DNA of 64,000 nucleotides from Aliidiomarina sp. B3213 (GTDB lineage Bacteria; Pseudomonadota; Gammaproteobacteria; Enterobacterales; Alteromonadaceae): assembly GCF_003290085.1 (NCBI RefSeq), contig NZ_QMKJ01000001.1, forward strand, positions 806,001-870,000. The letters run 5' to 3'. The notes below the pieces were generated by a model, which was not told where the DNA came from, made no database searches, and saw only the letters and a program-made list of their open reading frames with translations. Positions 57,179 to 64,000 of this stretch are shown here, piece after piece. Position 1 is the stretch's first letter; the number at the start of each line of letters is the position of its first letter. Both the position numbers and the translations under genes were made by a program.

Positions 57179-57717
57179 TGGATTGGTATTATTTGAGTCT
57201 AGGCGCCAATATCGAACCCGAAAATCACTTACAAAAAGCGATTGAAACCATTATCGAAAAGTTTGGTGCGGCGTTTTTATCTCCTATTGTGCAAACCCAA
57301 CCGTGCAACATTAATACTTCCAATGTATTCCTGAATGCTGTCATGATTATTCGTACCGACCTCGCCCCAGACGATTTAAAAGCATACTTTGTAGAGTTAG
57401 AAGAGCAGGAAGGACGAGATAGAACAGACCCGCTTAGCAGTCAGAAGGACAGGCCATTAGACATCGACATTCTGTCCGTGTCTGACAAACTATCTGTTGA
57501 GCCCTTTACAACTAGTGAAGAGCCCTACACGCGAATTTGTATTGAGGCCGCGCAAGGGGCGAAAGCAAATACTCATGCAATATCTGTTTTAGGCCACTTA
57601 ACGAGCGACCGAGCGGCCACCATCCACTTTGACCACGGCGGCAGTCATATATTCATTGTCGAGGATCGACCAGATAGCCTGCTCCAGAACCTCGAAACCG
57701 CCCTCTGTAGCAAGTAA
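57178..57717 (+). CDS. FolK-like pyrophosphokinase (HPPK paralogue) with antisense-overlap C-terminus
   Basis: 179 residues from ATG 57178 (TAATG overlap with tesA). The HPPK fold is evident: YLSLGANIEPENHLQKAIETI, an SPIVQTQPC strand, NVFLNAVMIIRTDLAPDDL, then EGRDRTDPLSSQKDRPLDIDIL with the Mg-ATP-binding DID. It is more diverged than standard FolK, and a second, canonical folK presumably exists elsewhere, so I leave it unnamed. The last about 40 residues (from about 140) are encoded antisense to the 3' end of folM and have no HPPK similarity. The folM neighbour suggests a role in pterin metabolism. Confidence 0.82.
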   Translation: MDWYYLSLGANIEPENHLQKAIETIIEKFGAAFLSPIVQTQPCNINTSNVFLNAVMIIRTDLAPDDLKAYFVELEEQEGRDRTDPLSSQKDRPLDIDILSVSDKLSVEPFTTSEEPYTRICIEAAQGAKANTHAISVLGHLTSDRAATIHFDHGGSHIFIVEDRPDSLLQNLETALCSK

Positions 57718-58326
57718 TGTTTCTTGCAGTACCTTTTTTTGATCGCTATCACTGTGCTCAGGCAGAAACTTTACAGGACCCGGTCGTATCGCATTTACCC
57801 GAACCTTAGGCGCAAGCCTCTTCGCATCAGAAATCATTAAGCTCTCAAGGCCTGCCTTCGTCGAGCAATATAGGGCGTAATCTGGGTTCGGATTTGATAC
57901 GTAGATGTCGGTTATATGAATAACATTCGCGGTTGGGCGAATTGATTTGGTCAGTTGCCCCTCTAGTCTTCGGTTTAACTGAGCGGGCGTCTTCATATGA
58001 ATCTTATAAAGCGAGTCATAAAAATCACTAAAATCGTCTTCATGCTCGGCGTCTTTTTCATAGATTGAGGCATTGTGAAGTAAGAAGTCGATGTGTTCGT
58101 ATCGAGCCTGAAGACGCTTTACTACAGTTTCAATATTGCTAGCATCTAGCGCATCAAAATGCACACACTCTAACTCGTCACAGGACAAATTACTGAGCTC
58201 GTCGGAAACTGTTCGTGTAAGAGCCACTACACGCCATCCCCGCGCAAGAAACGAAGACACCATAAGTAGTCCCAAACGACGGCTTGCGCCCGTAATCACT
58301 GCAACAGGAAGAGAAGAGTTATCCAT
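57598..58326 (-). CDS. folM: FolM-type pteridine/dihydrofolate reductase (SDR)
   Basis: 242 residues from ATG 58326 (a GTG at 58335 is also in frame). Classical SDR: TGASRRLGLLM cofactor loop with the Arg-Arg typical of FolM and pteridine reductases, LLHNAS, YALYCSTKAGLESL with catalytic Tyr and Lys, VRVNAIRPGPV, and the C-terminal VKVDGGRSVA. Reduces dihydromonapterin and, weakly, dihydrofolate in E. coli. It converges on the FolK-like gene with a 120-nt overlap of the coding ends. Confidence 0.88.
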   Translation of the reverse strand: MDNSSLPVAVITGASRRLGLLMVSSFLARGWRVVALTRTVSDELSNLSCDELECVHFDALDASNIETVVKRLQARYEHIDFLLHNASIYEKDAEHEDDFSDFYDSLYKIHMKTPAQLNRRLEGQLTKSIRPTANVIHITDIYVSNPNPDYALYCSTKAGLESLMISDAKRLAPKVRVNAIRPGPVKFLPEHSDSDQKKVLQETLLATEGGFEVLEQAIWSILDNEYMTAAVVKVDGGRSVAR

Positions 58327-58397
58327 AATTACCACACTTTAAATCAGATAACCTAATTACAGCACAGCCCATCAAAAAGATCATCGATGAAAACCAA

Positions 58398-58432
58398 GAT
58401 GGGGTCAGAGCACAAAGTGCTCTGACCCCATC
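58398..58432. repeat. REP-like perfect palindrome
   Basis: A 16-bp perfect stem, 58398-58413 with 58417-58432, loop AAA, built on GGGGTCAGAGCAC / GTGCTCTGACCCC. This core resembles repeats flanking REP-associated (RAYT) transposases in marine gammaproteobacteria, from memory. No transposase lies here. It could also act as a terminator, but no T run follows. Confidence 0.6.
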
Positions 58433-58449
58433 AGATTTCGCGTACAAAA

Positions 58450-58477
58450 AAAGCCTGCTTGTTTCCAAGCAGGCTTT
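58450..58477 (-). terminator. Terminator copy 1 (distal)
   Basis: GCCTGCTTG (58453-58461), loop TTTC, CAAGCAGGC (58466-58474). On the minus strand it is followed by seven T. Most downstream copy of the tRNA unit. Confidence 0.85.
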
Positions 58478-58485
58478 CAAATAGA

Positions 58486-58525
58486 TGGCGTCCCCTACGG
58501 GATTCGAACCCCTGTTACCGCCGTG
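58486..58525 (-). pseudogene. tRNA-Glu 3'-half relic 1
   Basis: Matches the CCA end, T arm and 3' anticodon stem of the intact tRNA-Glu, with one T-stem change (TACGGG for TAGGGG). The 5' half is absent and replaced by a palindrome element. Confidence 0.85.
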
Positions 58526-58564
58526 CTAATCGAGAGCGCGGTGGTTACACCGCCCTCACGGCGG
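58517..58564. repeat. Palindromic element, copy 1 of 6
   Basis: Outer inverted repeat ACCGCCGT/ACGGCGG and inner GCGGTG-GTTA-CACCGC hairpin. Other copies: 58639-58686, 58838-58885, 58922-58969, 59086-59134, 59171-59218. One terminal arm equals the tRNA-Glu anticodon 3' strand (ACGGCGGT on the minus strand). Confidence 0.8.
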
Positions 58565-58571
58565 ATACAAA

Positions 58572-58599
58572 AAAGCCTGCTTGTTTCCAAGCAGGCTTT
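58572..58599 (-). terminator. Terminator copy 2
   Basis: Same 9-bp GC-rich stem as copy 1, 122 bp away, at 58575-58583 with 58588-58596, T run on the minus strand. Confidence 0.85.
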
Positions 58600-58607
58600 C
58601 AAATAGA

Positions 58608-58647
58608 TGGCGTCCCCTACGGGATTCGAACCCCTGTTACCGCCGTG
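58608..58647 (-). pseudogene. tRNA-Glu 3'-half relic 2
   Basis: Duplicate of relic 1 in the second 122-bp unit, same T-stem change, joined to palindrome copy 2 (58639-58686). Confidence 0.85.
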
Positions 58648-58693
58648 CTAATCGAGAGCGCGGTGGTTACACCGCCCTCACGGCGGATACAAA

Positions 58694-58721
58694 AAAGCCT
58701 GCTTGTTTCCAAGCAGGCTTT
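58694..58721 (-). terminator. Terminator copy 3 (proximal)
   Basis: Immediately 3' of intact tRNA-Glu at 58730-58805. Stem 58697-58705 with 58710-58718, T run on the minus strand. Probably the original operon terminator. Confidence 0.9.
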
Positions 58722-58729
58722 CAAATAGA

Positions 58730-58805
58730 TGGCGTCCCCTAGGGGATTCGAACCCCTGTTACCGCCGTGAAAGGGCGGTGTCCTAGGCCTCTAGACGAAG
58801 GGGAC
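58730..58805 (-). tRNA. tRNA-Glu (anticodon TTC), copy 3
   Basis: 76 nt with encoded CCA. Acceptor GTCCCCT/AGGGGAC, anticodon arm CCGCC-CTTTCAC-GGCGG, and T arm AGGGGTTCGAATCCCCT. Intact cloverleaf, most downstream of the three intact copies. Confidence 0.97.
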
Positions 58806-58837
58806 CCTGGACTTTCTTTCTCTTTTCAGAGTTTATT

Positions 58838-58885
58838 ACCGCCGTGCTAAATGGTAGCGCGGTGGCAACACCGACTGACGGCGGT
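58838..58885. repeat. Palindromic element, copy 3, free-standing
   Basis: ACCGCCGT (58838-58845) pairs with ACGGCGGT (58878-58885); inner CGGTG/CACCG hairpin with loop GCAA. Lies between tRNA-Glu copy 3 and relic 3 and is not attached to a tRNA half on its left side. Confidence 0.8.
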
Positions 58886-58893
58886 TAAATATG

Positions 58894-58930
58894 TGGCGTC
58901 CCCTTAGGGGTTCACCCTGTTACCGTCGTG
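58894..58930 (-). pseudogene. tRNA-Glu 3'-half relic 3
   Basis: Retains the CCA end and acceptor 3' strand but has a shortened T arm (TTAGGGGTTCACCCTG, lacking the TTCGAA core) and joins palindrome copy 4 (58922-58969). No 5' half. Confidence 0.8.
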
Positions 58931-58977
58931 CTAAACGAGAGCGCGGTGGCAACACCGCCTGACGGCGGTTAAATATA

Positions 58978-59053
58978 TGGCGTCCCCTAGGGGATTCGAA
59001 CCCCTGTTACCGCCGTGAAAGGGCGGTGTCCTAGGCCTCTAGACGAAGGGGAC
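58978..59053 (-). tRNA. tRNA-Glu (anticodon TTC), copy 2
   Basis: 76 nt, identical body to copies 1 and 3, encoded CCA. 248 nt upstream of copy 3 on the minus strand. Confidence 0.97.
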
Positions 59054-59142
59054 CCTGGACTTTCTTTCTCTTTTCAGAGTTTATTACCGCCGTGCTAAAT
59101 GGTAGCGCAGTGGCAACACCGCCCTCATGGCGGTTGAATATG

Positions 59143-59179
59143 TGGCGTCCCCTTAGGGGTTCACCCTGTTACCGTCGTG
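59143..59179 (-). pseudogene. tRNA-Glu 3'-half relic 4
   Basis: Same defective T arm as relic 3, joined to palindrome copy 6 (59171-59218). It shows that the tRNA-relic-palindrome block was duplicated as a roughly 248-bp unit. Confidence 0.8.
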
Positions 59180-59226
59180 CTAAACGAGAGCGCGGTGGCA
59201 ACACCGCCTGACGGCGGTTAAATATG

Positions 59227-59302
59227 TGGCGTCCCCTAGGGGATTCGAACCCCTGTTACCGCCGTGAAAGGGCGGTGTCCTAGGCCTCTAGACGAAGGGG
59301 AC
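59227..59302 (-). tRNA. tRNA-Glu (anticodon TTC), copy 1
   Basis: 76 nt with encoded CCA, first tRNA-Glu after tRNA-Ala, 15 nt apart. Intact. Confidence 0.97.
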
Positions 59303-59317
59303 CCTGGACTTTCGGTT

Positions 59318-59393
<76 letters not shown>

Positions 59394-59437
59394 AAAACCT
59401 GAGTCTATATTTCGAGGCTGTCTGAACAGCGAGGCGC

Positions 59438-59466
59438 ATTCTAAAAATAGCGGGGGTAAGTGTCAA
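59438..59466 (-). promoter_or_regulatory. Promoter of the tRNA-Ala/Glu unit
   Basis: On the minus strand TTGACA (59466-59461), 17-nt spacer, TAGAAT (59443-59438), then a GC-rich discriminator GCGCCTCGC typical of stringently controlled stable RNA promoters. Confidence 0.85.
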
Positions 59467-59578
59467 CTGTTTTTTAAGATTATTGGTGCGTTTGCTTAAT
59501 TTTATAGCTAATCATTCAAAATACAGTCAAATCGGCTCTAAATCCCCTGCTCCATTCCTCTCTTTGGATAACGAAAGT

Positions 59579-60217
59579 CTAAACGGCCTCGTCACCATAT
59601 TGATAGATCGGATCAACCTCAGACTTTCCTTTCACGGTCACGCCAAGGTCGTGAGCTAACCCATTTTTGATGGAATAAATCCAGCCATGGATAGCTAACT
59701 CTTGCCCTTCAGCCCAAGCTTCTTGAATGATGTGATTTTGCGACAAGTTTTCTACTTGTTGCATGACATTCAACTCGCACATTCTGTCTAGCTTCGCGGG
59801 CGCAGGTAAGTCTTTCAACACACTTTCATTCTTACGATATACGCCCTTAATAGAATGAAGCCAGTGGTCAACAATACCATGTCGCGACGACCCCATTGAT
59901 GCTGCCACACCACCACAACCGTAATGCCCCACAACGAGGATATGTTTTACCTTTAATTGCTTCACCGCATATTCAACTACTGCTAGGCAATTAAAATCGG
60001 TCTGTATGACCTGGTTTGCAATATTACGGTGAACGAACAGCTCTCCGGGGTCCATACCTACTATTTCATTTGCAGGTACGCGGCTGTCGGCACAGCCTAT
60101 CCATAAGTATTCGGGTTTCTGTTGCGCCGCAAGACGCTCAAAGAACTCTGGGTCGTTGTCCGTCTTCTTACCAGCCCATCGAACATTATTATCCAGTAAC
60201 TCACGGATTTTAGGCAT
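59579..60217 (-). CDS. can: Beta-class carbonic anhydrase
   Basis: 212 residues from ATG 60217, which has GAGGA 8 nt upstream and overlaps the gltX stop by 8 nt. Zinc ligands C42, H98 and C101 and the D44-R46 dyad lie in WIGCADSR and [10 protein letters not shown], at the same numbering as E. coli Can. Interconverts CO2 and bicarbonate for carboxylations. An in-frame GTG at 60232 overlaps the ribosome binding site and is rejected. Confidence 0.95.
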   Translation of the reverse strand: MPKIRELLDNNVRWAGKKTDNDPEFFERLAAQQKPEYLWIGCADSRVPANEIVGMDPGELFVHRNIANQVIQTDFNCLAVVEYAVKQLKVKHILVVGHYGCGGVAASMGSSRHGIVDHWLHSIKGVYRKNESVLKDLPAPAKLDRMCELNVMQQVENLSQNHIIQEAWAEGQELAIHGWIYSIKNGLAHDLGVTVKGKSEVDPIYQYGDEAV

Positions 60218-61640
60218 TTGCCGATTCCTCACGCTGTTGGATAAAGTCCAAAGCCAGCTCTATACGGTCTTTTACGATGTTTTGTGGAATTAGTTCTATG
60301 GTGGCATCAAGAGAGGGCGAATTGCCGCCACCTGTAACGGCTACACGCAATGGCATACCGACTTTACCCATTCCTATCTCAAGGGCTTCACAGGTGTCTT
60401 TAATCGCTTGTTGAATGCTTTCAGCGTCCCAAGATTTTAAGTCACTTAAGCGTTGTTGAATGTCGACTAACGCCTCTTTCGCGACAGGACGTAGGTGCTT
60501 CTTCGCCGCACCTGCTTCAAATTCAGTTACAGGGCTATAAAAGTACTGGCTAATTTCAGCCATCTCTTTCAGTGTTTTCACTCGGTCTGCTTGCAGTTGA
60601 ACTACTTTCTCAAGATCTGGGCCATTATTGGTGTCTACGCCTTGTAGCTCGAAATGCCACGCCAACTCAGCCGCCACTTGTTTGGCAGGTAAAGTTTTCA
60701 TGTAATGTTGGTTCAGCCAGTTCAATTTTTCAGTATTAAATGCAGAAGCCGCTTTGTTGATATCGCTCAATTTGAAAAGCTGAATCAATTCGTCACGGCT
60801 AAAGACTTCCTGATCACCGTGAGACCATCCCAAGCGCACTAAATAGTTGATCATCGCTTCCGGTAAATATCCCTTATCGCGATACTCAGTTACGCTTACC
60901 GCACCGTGGCGTTTCGATAGTTTTTTACCATCGTCGCCAAGAATCATCGAAACGTGCGCATATTCTGGAATTGGCGCGTCTAGAGCTTTGAGAATGTTAA
61001 TCTGGCGTGGTGTGTTGTTGATATGGTCTTCGCCACGAACCACATGAGTAATACCCATGTCCCAGTCGTCAACCACAACACAGAAGTTATAGGTTGGAGT
61101 GCCGTCTGTTCGGGCAATAATAAGGTCGTCTAATTCTTGGTTCGAAATTTCAATCCGACCGCGAACGTGGTCATCAAACACCACACTTCCCTCTTGCGGG
61201 TTTCTAAACCGAATAACGAACGGCTGACCTTCTTTTTCTTCTCTCTGTTCAGCAGTTAAATGACGACACTTACCATCATAGCGAGGCTTCAAACCTGCTT
61301 CCATTTGCTCTTCACGCATTTTCTCTAAACGTTCTTGTGAGCAATAGCATTTGTAAGCTTTATCTTCTTGCATTAGCTCATCAATTAACTTGCCGTAGCG
61401 GTCAAAGCGTTGTGTTTGATAAACAGGTTCTTCGTCCCAGTTCAGGCCGAGCCATTTCATACCTTCAAAAATGGCGTCAATCGCAGGCTGCGTTGAACGC
61501 TCGCGGTCGGTATCTTCAATACGCAGTACAAACTTACCCCCTGCTGCTTTCGCCACTAACCATGCATACAATGCTGTACGCGCACCACCAACGTGCAAGT
61601 AACCTGTTGGGCTAGGGGCAAAACGAGAAACCACAGACAT
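60210..61640 (-). CDS. gltX: Glutamyl-tRNA synthetase
   Basis: 476 residues, class I synthetase. HIGH-type motif in [19 protein letters not shown], zinc-region cysteines CYCSQERLE and CRHLT, and KLSKRHG as the KMSKS motif, followed by the helical anticodon-binding domain. Charges tRNA-Glu, whose three gene copies lie 1 kb downstream. Overlaps can by 8 nt, suggesting one transcript. Confidence 0.97.
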   Translation of the reverse strand: MSVVSRFAPSPTGYLHVGGARTALYAWLVAKAAGGKFVLRIEDTDRERSTQPAIDAIFEGMKWLGLNWDEEPVYQTQRFDRYGKLIDELMQEDKAYKCYCSQERLEKMREEQMEAGLKPRYDGKCRHLTAEQREEKEGQPFVIRFRNPQEGSVVFDDHVRGRIEISNQELDDLIIARTDGTPTYNFCVVVDDWDMGITHVVRGEDHINNTPRQINILKALDAPIPEYAHVSMILGDDGKKLSKRHGAVSVTEYRDKGYLPEAMINYLVRLGWSHGDQEVFSRDELIQLFKLSDINKAASAFNTEKLNWLNQHYMKTLPAKQVAAELAWHFELQGVDTNNGPDLEKVVQLQADRVKTLKEMAEISQYFYSPVTEFEAGAAKKHLRPVAKEALVDIQQRLSDLKSWDAESIQQAIKDTCEALEIGMGKVGMPLRVAVTGGGNSPSLDATIELIPQNIVKDRIELALDFIQQREESANA

Positions 61641-61784
61641 GAACTCAATTCCTTATTAAAAAACATTAATTGCGCGAATTATATCAGAAGTGTGCAAGAA
61701 CGGCAGGTCAAACCATAGTAAAGGAAACAGATCTCAATTCAGTTTTCCAACGTTAGTAAGTCAGGTTCAACGAGGAGTAGCCGA

Positions 61785-61958
61785 ATGTTTAACTTATTCA
61801 AACCAAACCCAACCAAAAAATTGCGCAAAGAATTGGCACAACTGCAGGAAAAGTCGATGCAGGCACAACGAAAAGGCGATATTAGAACAAGCTCAGAATT
61901 GGCGTCTGAAGCAGACACGCTTTGGCAAAAAATTCAGGAAATGGAGCAGCAATCATGA
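61785..61958 (+). CDS. Small DUF6435/Lacal_2735-like protein
   Basis: 57 residues, starting MFNLFKPNPTKKLRKELAQL, then KSMQAQRKGDIRTSSELASEADTL and ending MEQQS. Basic-acidic helical protein matching, from memory, the short DUF6435 family (MFxLFKxDPxKKLRKxYxxLxExAMxAQRxGDIR pattern). GAGGAG precedes the ATG at proper spacing. Its TGA overlaps the ATG of the MAPEG gene (ATGA). No function is known. Confidence 0.8.
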   Translation: MFNLFKPNPTKKLRKELAQLQEKSMQAQRKGDIRTSSELASEADTLWQKIQEMEQQS

Positions 61959-62350
61959 CTCAACTTTTCACTTCATTGTTTATCATTGCCCTACTACCTT
62001 TCATTGCAAAACTCCCCCTAGTGCTTGCTATGAATAAAGAGTCTGGTGGTTACAACAATAAATACCCAAGGCAACAACAAGCAAACTTAAAAGGGTTTGG
62101 CCTTCGCGCTAATGCTGCACATTACAATAGCTTTGAAGCACTTATCGTTTATATCTTTGCGGTGGTATGCGTTATCCAAAACCAAACTATTGATACGTTG
62201 ACAGTAACTTTGGCTTGGGTGTTTGTGGCTTCGCGCGTGCTGTACTTAATTTGCTACTGGTTTGACAAAGCGAGCCTTCGCTCTGTTATATGGATTACTG
62301 GAATGATTGCCGCTTTCGTAATGGCTGGAAGAGCGATTTGGGGTAATTAA
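61955..62350 (+). CDS. MAPEG family membrane protein
   Basis: 131 residues from ATG 61955 in the ATGA overlap; an in-frame ATG at 61922 lies inside the upstream gene and is rejected. Four hydrophobic helices. The MAPEG pattern NLKGFGLRANAAHYNSFEALIVYIFAVV is followed by VASRVLYLICYWFDKASLRSVIWI. Eukaryotic relatives are glutathione transferases or leukotriene enzymes; bacterial members of this type are mostly uncharacterised. Confidence 0.9.
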   Translation: MTQLFTSLFIIALLPFIAKLPLVLAMNKESGGYNNKYPRQQQANLKGFGLRANAAHYNSFEALIVYIFAVVCVIQNQTIDTLTVTLAWVFVASRVLYLICYWFDKASLRSVIWITGMIAAFVMAGRAIWGN

Positions 62351-62370
62351 CCCGAAGCAGAAAAACAAAA

Positions 62371-62400
62371 AAGCCAGACTGCGATTTGCGAGTCTGGCTT
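62371..62400. terminator. Bidirectional terminator between MAPEG gene and tRNA-Val
   Basis: AGCCAGACT (62372-62380) pairs with AGTCTGGCT (62391-62399). T-rich on the plus side and a T run on the minus side, so it ends both converging units. Confidence 0.85.
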
Positions 62401-62407
62401 TCTTATA

Positions 62408-62483
62408 TGGTGGATGGTACTGGGATCGAACCAGTGACCCCCGCCTTGTAAGGGCGGTGCTCTCCCAGCTGAGCTAACCATCC
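62408..62483 (-). tRNA. tRNA-Val (anticodon TAC), copy 2
   Basis: 76 nt, acceptor GGATGGT/ACCATCC, anticodon loop CTTACAA (TAC), T arm CTGGTTCGATCCCAG, encoded CCA. Confidence 0.96.
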
Positions 62484-62523
62484 GAAGTTGGTTGCTACCC
62501 GACGTATCGTGTAGCCTGGAATA

Positions 62524-62599
62524 TGGTGGATGGTACTGGGATCGAACCAGTGACCCCCGCCTTGTAAGGGCGGTGCTCTCCCAGCTGAGCTAACCATCC
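62524..62599 (-). tRNA. tRNA-Val (anticodon TAC), copy 1
   Basis: 76 nt, identical to the copy 40 nt downstream on the minus strand. Confidence 0.96.
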
Positions 62600-62641
62600 A
62601 AAGTGTTCTGCCTTAACGGCTGTCCTTGAACACGGAGCGCT

Positions 62642-62669
62642 ATTATAGGGACGTGGAAAATACTGTCAA
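62642..62669 (-). promoter_or_regulatory. Promoter of the tRNA-Val unit
   Basis: On the minus strand TTGACA (62669-62664), 16-nt spacer, TATAAT (62647-62642), both perfect hexamers, then a GC-rich discriminator. Confidence 0.88.
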
Positions 62670-62745
62670 CTCATTTCCTACCCTTTTTTGTCTATTCTAG
62701 TTCAACTGCTCAAAATTGATTCATTTTTGCTAATTAACAAACAAA

Positions 62746-64000
62746 TTAGCTATATAACTTTAAATTTTCTCGCAGTTCGTGAAGCTGATCTCGAATTGCG
62801 GCTGCTTTTTCAAACTCAAGATCCTGCGCAGCTTTATACATCGCCTTTTCTTCTGCAGCAATCTTAGCAAGAATCTCTTTCGTACTTGAGAACTCTTTCA
62901 ATACTGCATCTTTCTTAGCCGCTTTAGCCTTCTCCGCACGCTTACGTTTATTTGGATCGCCACCAAGGTCCATAACATCGGTTACGCGTTTATTCAGTCC
63001 CTTAGGAACAATTCCGTGAGCGGCGTTATGAGCCATTTGTTTCTCACGACGACGCTTCGTTTCGTCGATAGCCTTTTGCATAGAGTTGGTAATTTTATCG
63101 CCGTACAAAATAGCGCGACCATTAACATTTCGCGCAGCACGACCAATGGTTTGAATAAGAGAACGCTCAGCCCGCAAGAAGCCTTCTTTATCCGCATCTA
63201 AAATCGCAACTAACGACACTTCCGGCATATCCAAACCTTCTCGCAAAAGGTTAATACCTACCAACACGTCAAACTCACCGAGTCGTAAGTCTCGAATAAT
63301 CTCCATACGTTCTACTGTGTCGATATCCGAATGCAAATAACGAACTTTAATGTCGTGTTCAGAGAGGTAGTCGGTTAAATCCTCTGCCATTTTCTTCGTT
63401 AAAGTAGTCACTAGAACCCGCTCGTTCTTCTCGCTTCGAAGTCGAATCTCAGACATTACATCGTCCACCTGCGTAGCTACTGGACGAACTTCAATCTCAG
63501 GATCAATAAGTCCTGTGGGGCGTACAACTTGCTCAACAAATTCACCATCGCAACGTTCTAACTCGTATTTACCAGGTGTAGCTGATACGTATAGCGTTTG
63601 CGGTGCTATGGCTTCAAATTCATCAAACTTGAGCGGTCGGTTATCTAGTGCTGAAGGCAAGCGAAAGCCAAAATTCACTAAGTTTTCTTTCCTAGAGCGA
63701 TCGCCCTTATACATAGCTCCTACTTGCGACACTGTGACATGAGACTCATCAATAATAAGCAAGGCGTCGTCAGGTAAGTAGTCCATTAGGGTTGGAGGTG
63801 GCTCGCCAGGAGCACGACCCGATAAATATCGAGAATAGTTTTCGATACCCGAGCAATAACCAAGCTCTAACATCATTTCAATATCGAATTGAGTTCGTTC
63901 TCGTATTCGTTGCTCTTCAATAAGCTTGCTAGTGTCTAAGAATTGTTGACGACGCTCTTTGAGCTCATCTTTAATTCTCTCTACTGCATCAACAATTTTA
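62746..64000 (-). CDS. uvrB: Excinuclease ABC subunit B, C-terminal part (runs off the window)
   Basis: The open frame enters from the right edge and gives about 417 C-terminal residues of UvrB. Visible: [42 protein letters not shown] (helicase motif II), [18 protein letters not shown]-like region, [31 protein letters not shown] and QTIGRAARN (motifs V and VI), and the C-terminal UVR domain ([18 protein letters not shown]) that binds UvrC. The N-terminal ATP-binding motif and beta-hairpin lie outside. Nucleotide excision repair; SOS regulation cannot be judged without the promoter. Confidence 0.97.
   Translation of the reverse strand, partial: KIVDAVERIKDELKERRQQFLDTSKLIEEQRIRERTQFDIEMMLELGYCSGIENYSRYLSGRAPGEPPPTLMDYLPDDALLIIDESHVTVSQVGAMYKGDRSRKENLVNFGFRLPSALDNRPLKFDEFEAIAPQTLYVSATPGKYELERCDGEFVEQVVRPTGLIDPEIEVRPVATQVDDVMSEIRLRSEKNERVLVTTLTKKMAEDLTDYLSEHDIKVRYLHSDIDTVERMEIIRDLRLGEFDVLVGINLLREGLDMPEVSLVAILDADKEGFLRAERSLIQTIGRAARNVNGRAILYGDKITNSMQKAIDETKRRREKQMAHNAAHGIVPKGLNKRVTDVMDLGGDPNKRKRAEKAKAAKKDAVLKEFSSTKEILAKIAAEEKAMYKAAQDLEFEKAAAIRDQLHELRENLKLYS

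Larger units (their letters stand above)
58441..58730. repeat. 122-bp tandem repeat (tRNA-Glu 3' half plus terminator)
   Basis: Units start at 58453, 58575 and 58697 (spacing 122 each) and are nearly identical. Each has a terminator hairpin and a TGGCGTCCCCTA tRNA-Glu 3' end; the first two then enter the palindrome element, the third is the intact tRNA-Glu. This looks like tandem duplication of the end of the tRNA operon. Confidence 0.85.

Noticed and set aside
58459-58728. 89-residue open frame across the repeats near the tRNA-Glu genes
   Set aside because: It merely translates the antisense of tRNA-Glu copies and 122-bp repeats; internally repeated protein is a by-product.
58441-59310. CRISPR-like alternation of repeats
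   Set aside because: The repeats are tRNA genes, tRNA halves, terminators and palindromes; there are no uniform short repeats with unique spacers and no cas genes.
62403-62597. 64-residue frame over the tRNA-Val pair
   Set aside because: Sense-strand translation of two tRNA genes, not a protein.

Overview
The window is a dense, mostly housekeeping stretch of a gammaproteobacterial chromosome. Protein sequences and gene order (smc; pabB-nudL-sdaA; rpsP-rimM-trmD-rplS; recX-alaS-csrA; scpA-scpB-rluB; trpEGD-CF-BA; ybbA/tesA divergence) fit a marine Alteromonadales-type bacterium. Idiomarinaceae or a neighbouring family is my best guess, made by eye and not by any search. Base composition looks even and moderate, and I see no prophage, insertion sequence, integrase or CRISPR array.

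Layout. 1-10.9 kb: the 5' part of smc, an unrecognised gene, class I fumarase, pabB-nudL-sdaA, cysB, a short histidine kinase, a membrane-anchored coiled-coil protein and yciH. 10.9-13.8 kb: a partner-switching module (receiver/PP2C/kinase protein plus STAS antagonist) divergent from a two-receiver regulator. 13.8-20.5 kb: two exported amidohydrolase-fold proteins, a cytochrome c'/b561 pair, a lone receiver and a J-domain protein. 20.5-26.4 kb: the ribosome/SRP cluster rplS-trmD-rimM-rpsP and ffh, then ypjD and a CorB-like protein. 26.4-34.8 kb: a lytic transglycosylase-like lipoprotein, gshA, a BarA-type hybrid kinase with a tiny overlapping membrane-protein gene, and the sodium-pumping decarboxylase oadGAB. 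34.9-43.9 kb: tRNA-Arg x2 and tRNA-Ser, csrA, alaS, recX, a deiminase, then rnm-yciO-scpA-scpB-rluB, read leftward.

44-51 kb is a complete trp operon with its own promoter, a 23-residue leader peptide carrying tandem Trp codons, and mutually exclusive hairpins ending in an intrinsic terminator: textbook attenuation. 51-58.3 kb has a small unknown gene, an AI-2E-family permease, yfcH, the ybbP-ybbA exporter diverging from tesA, and a FolK-like/FolM convergent pair whose 3' ends overlap by 120 nt.

58.4-59.4 kb is the most unusual region: a leftward tRNA-Ala/tRNA-Glu transcription unit in which three intact tRNA-Glu genes alternate with four 3'-half tRNA-Glu relics, six copies of a roughly 48-bp palindrome whose end coincides with the tRNA-Glu anticodon arm, and three copies of one terminator. 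The window closes with can, gltX, a two-gene DUF6435-like/MAPEG unit, two tRNA-Val genes and the 3' part of uvrB.

A recurring architectural theme is stop codons placed inside the loop of the intrinsic terminator hairpin (three genes). I found no clearly new enzymatic or defence system. The tRNA-Glu array, the folK-like/folM overlap and the small protein tied to the hybrid kinase are the best candidates for something undescribed.
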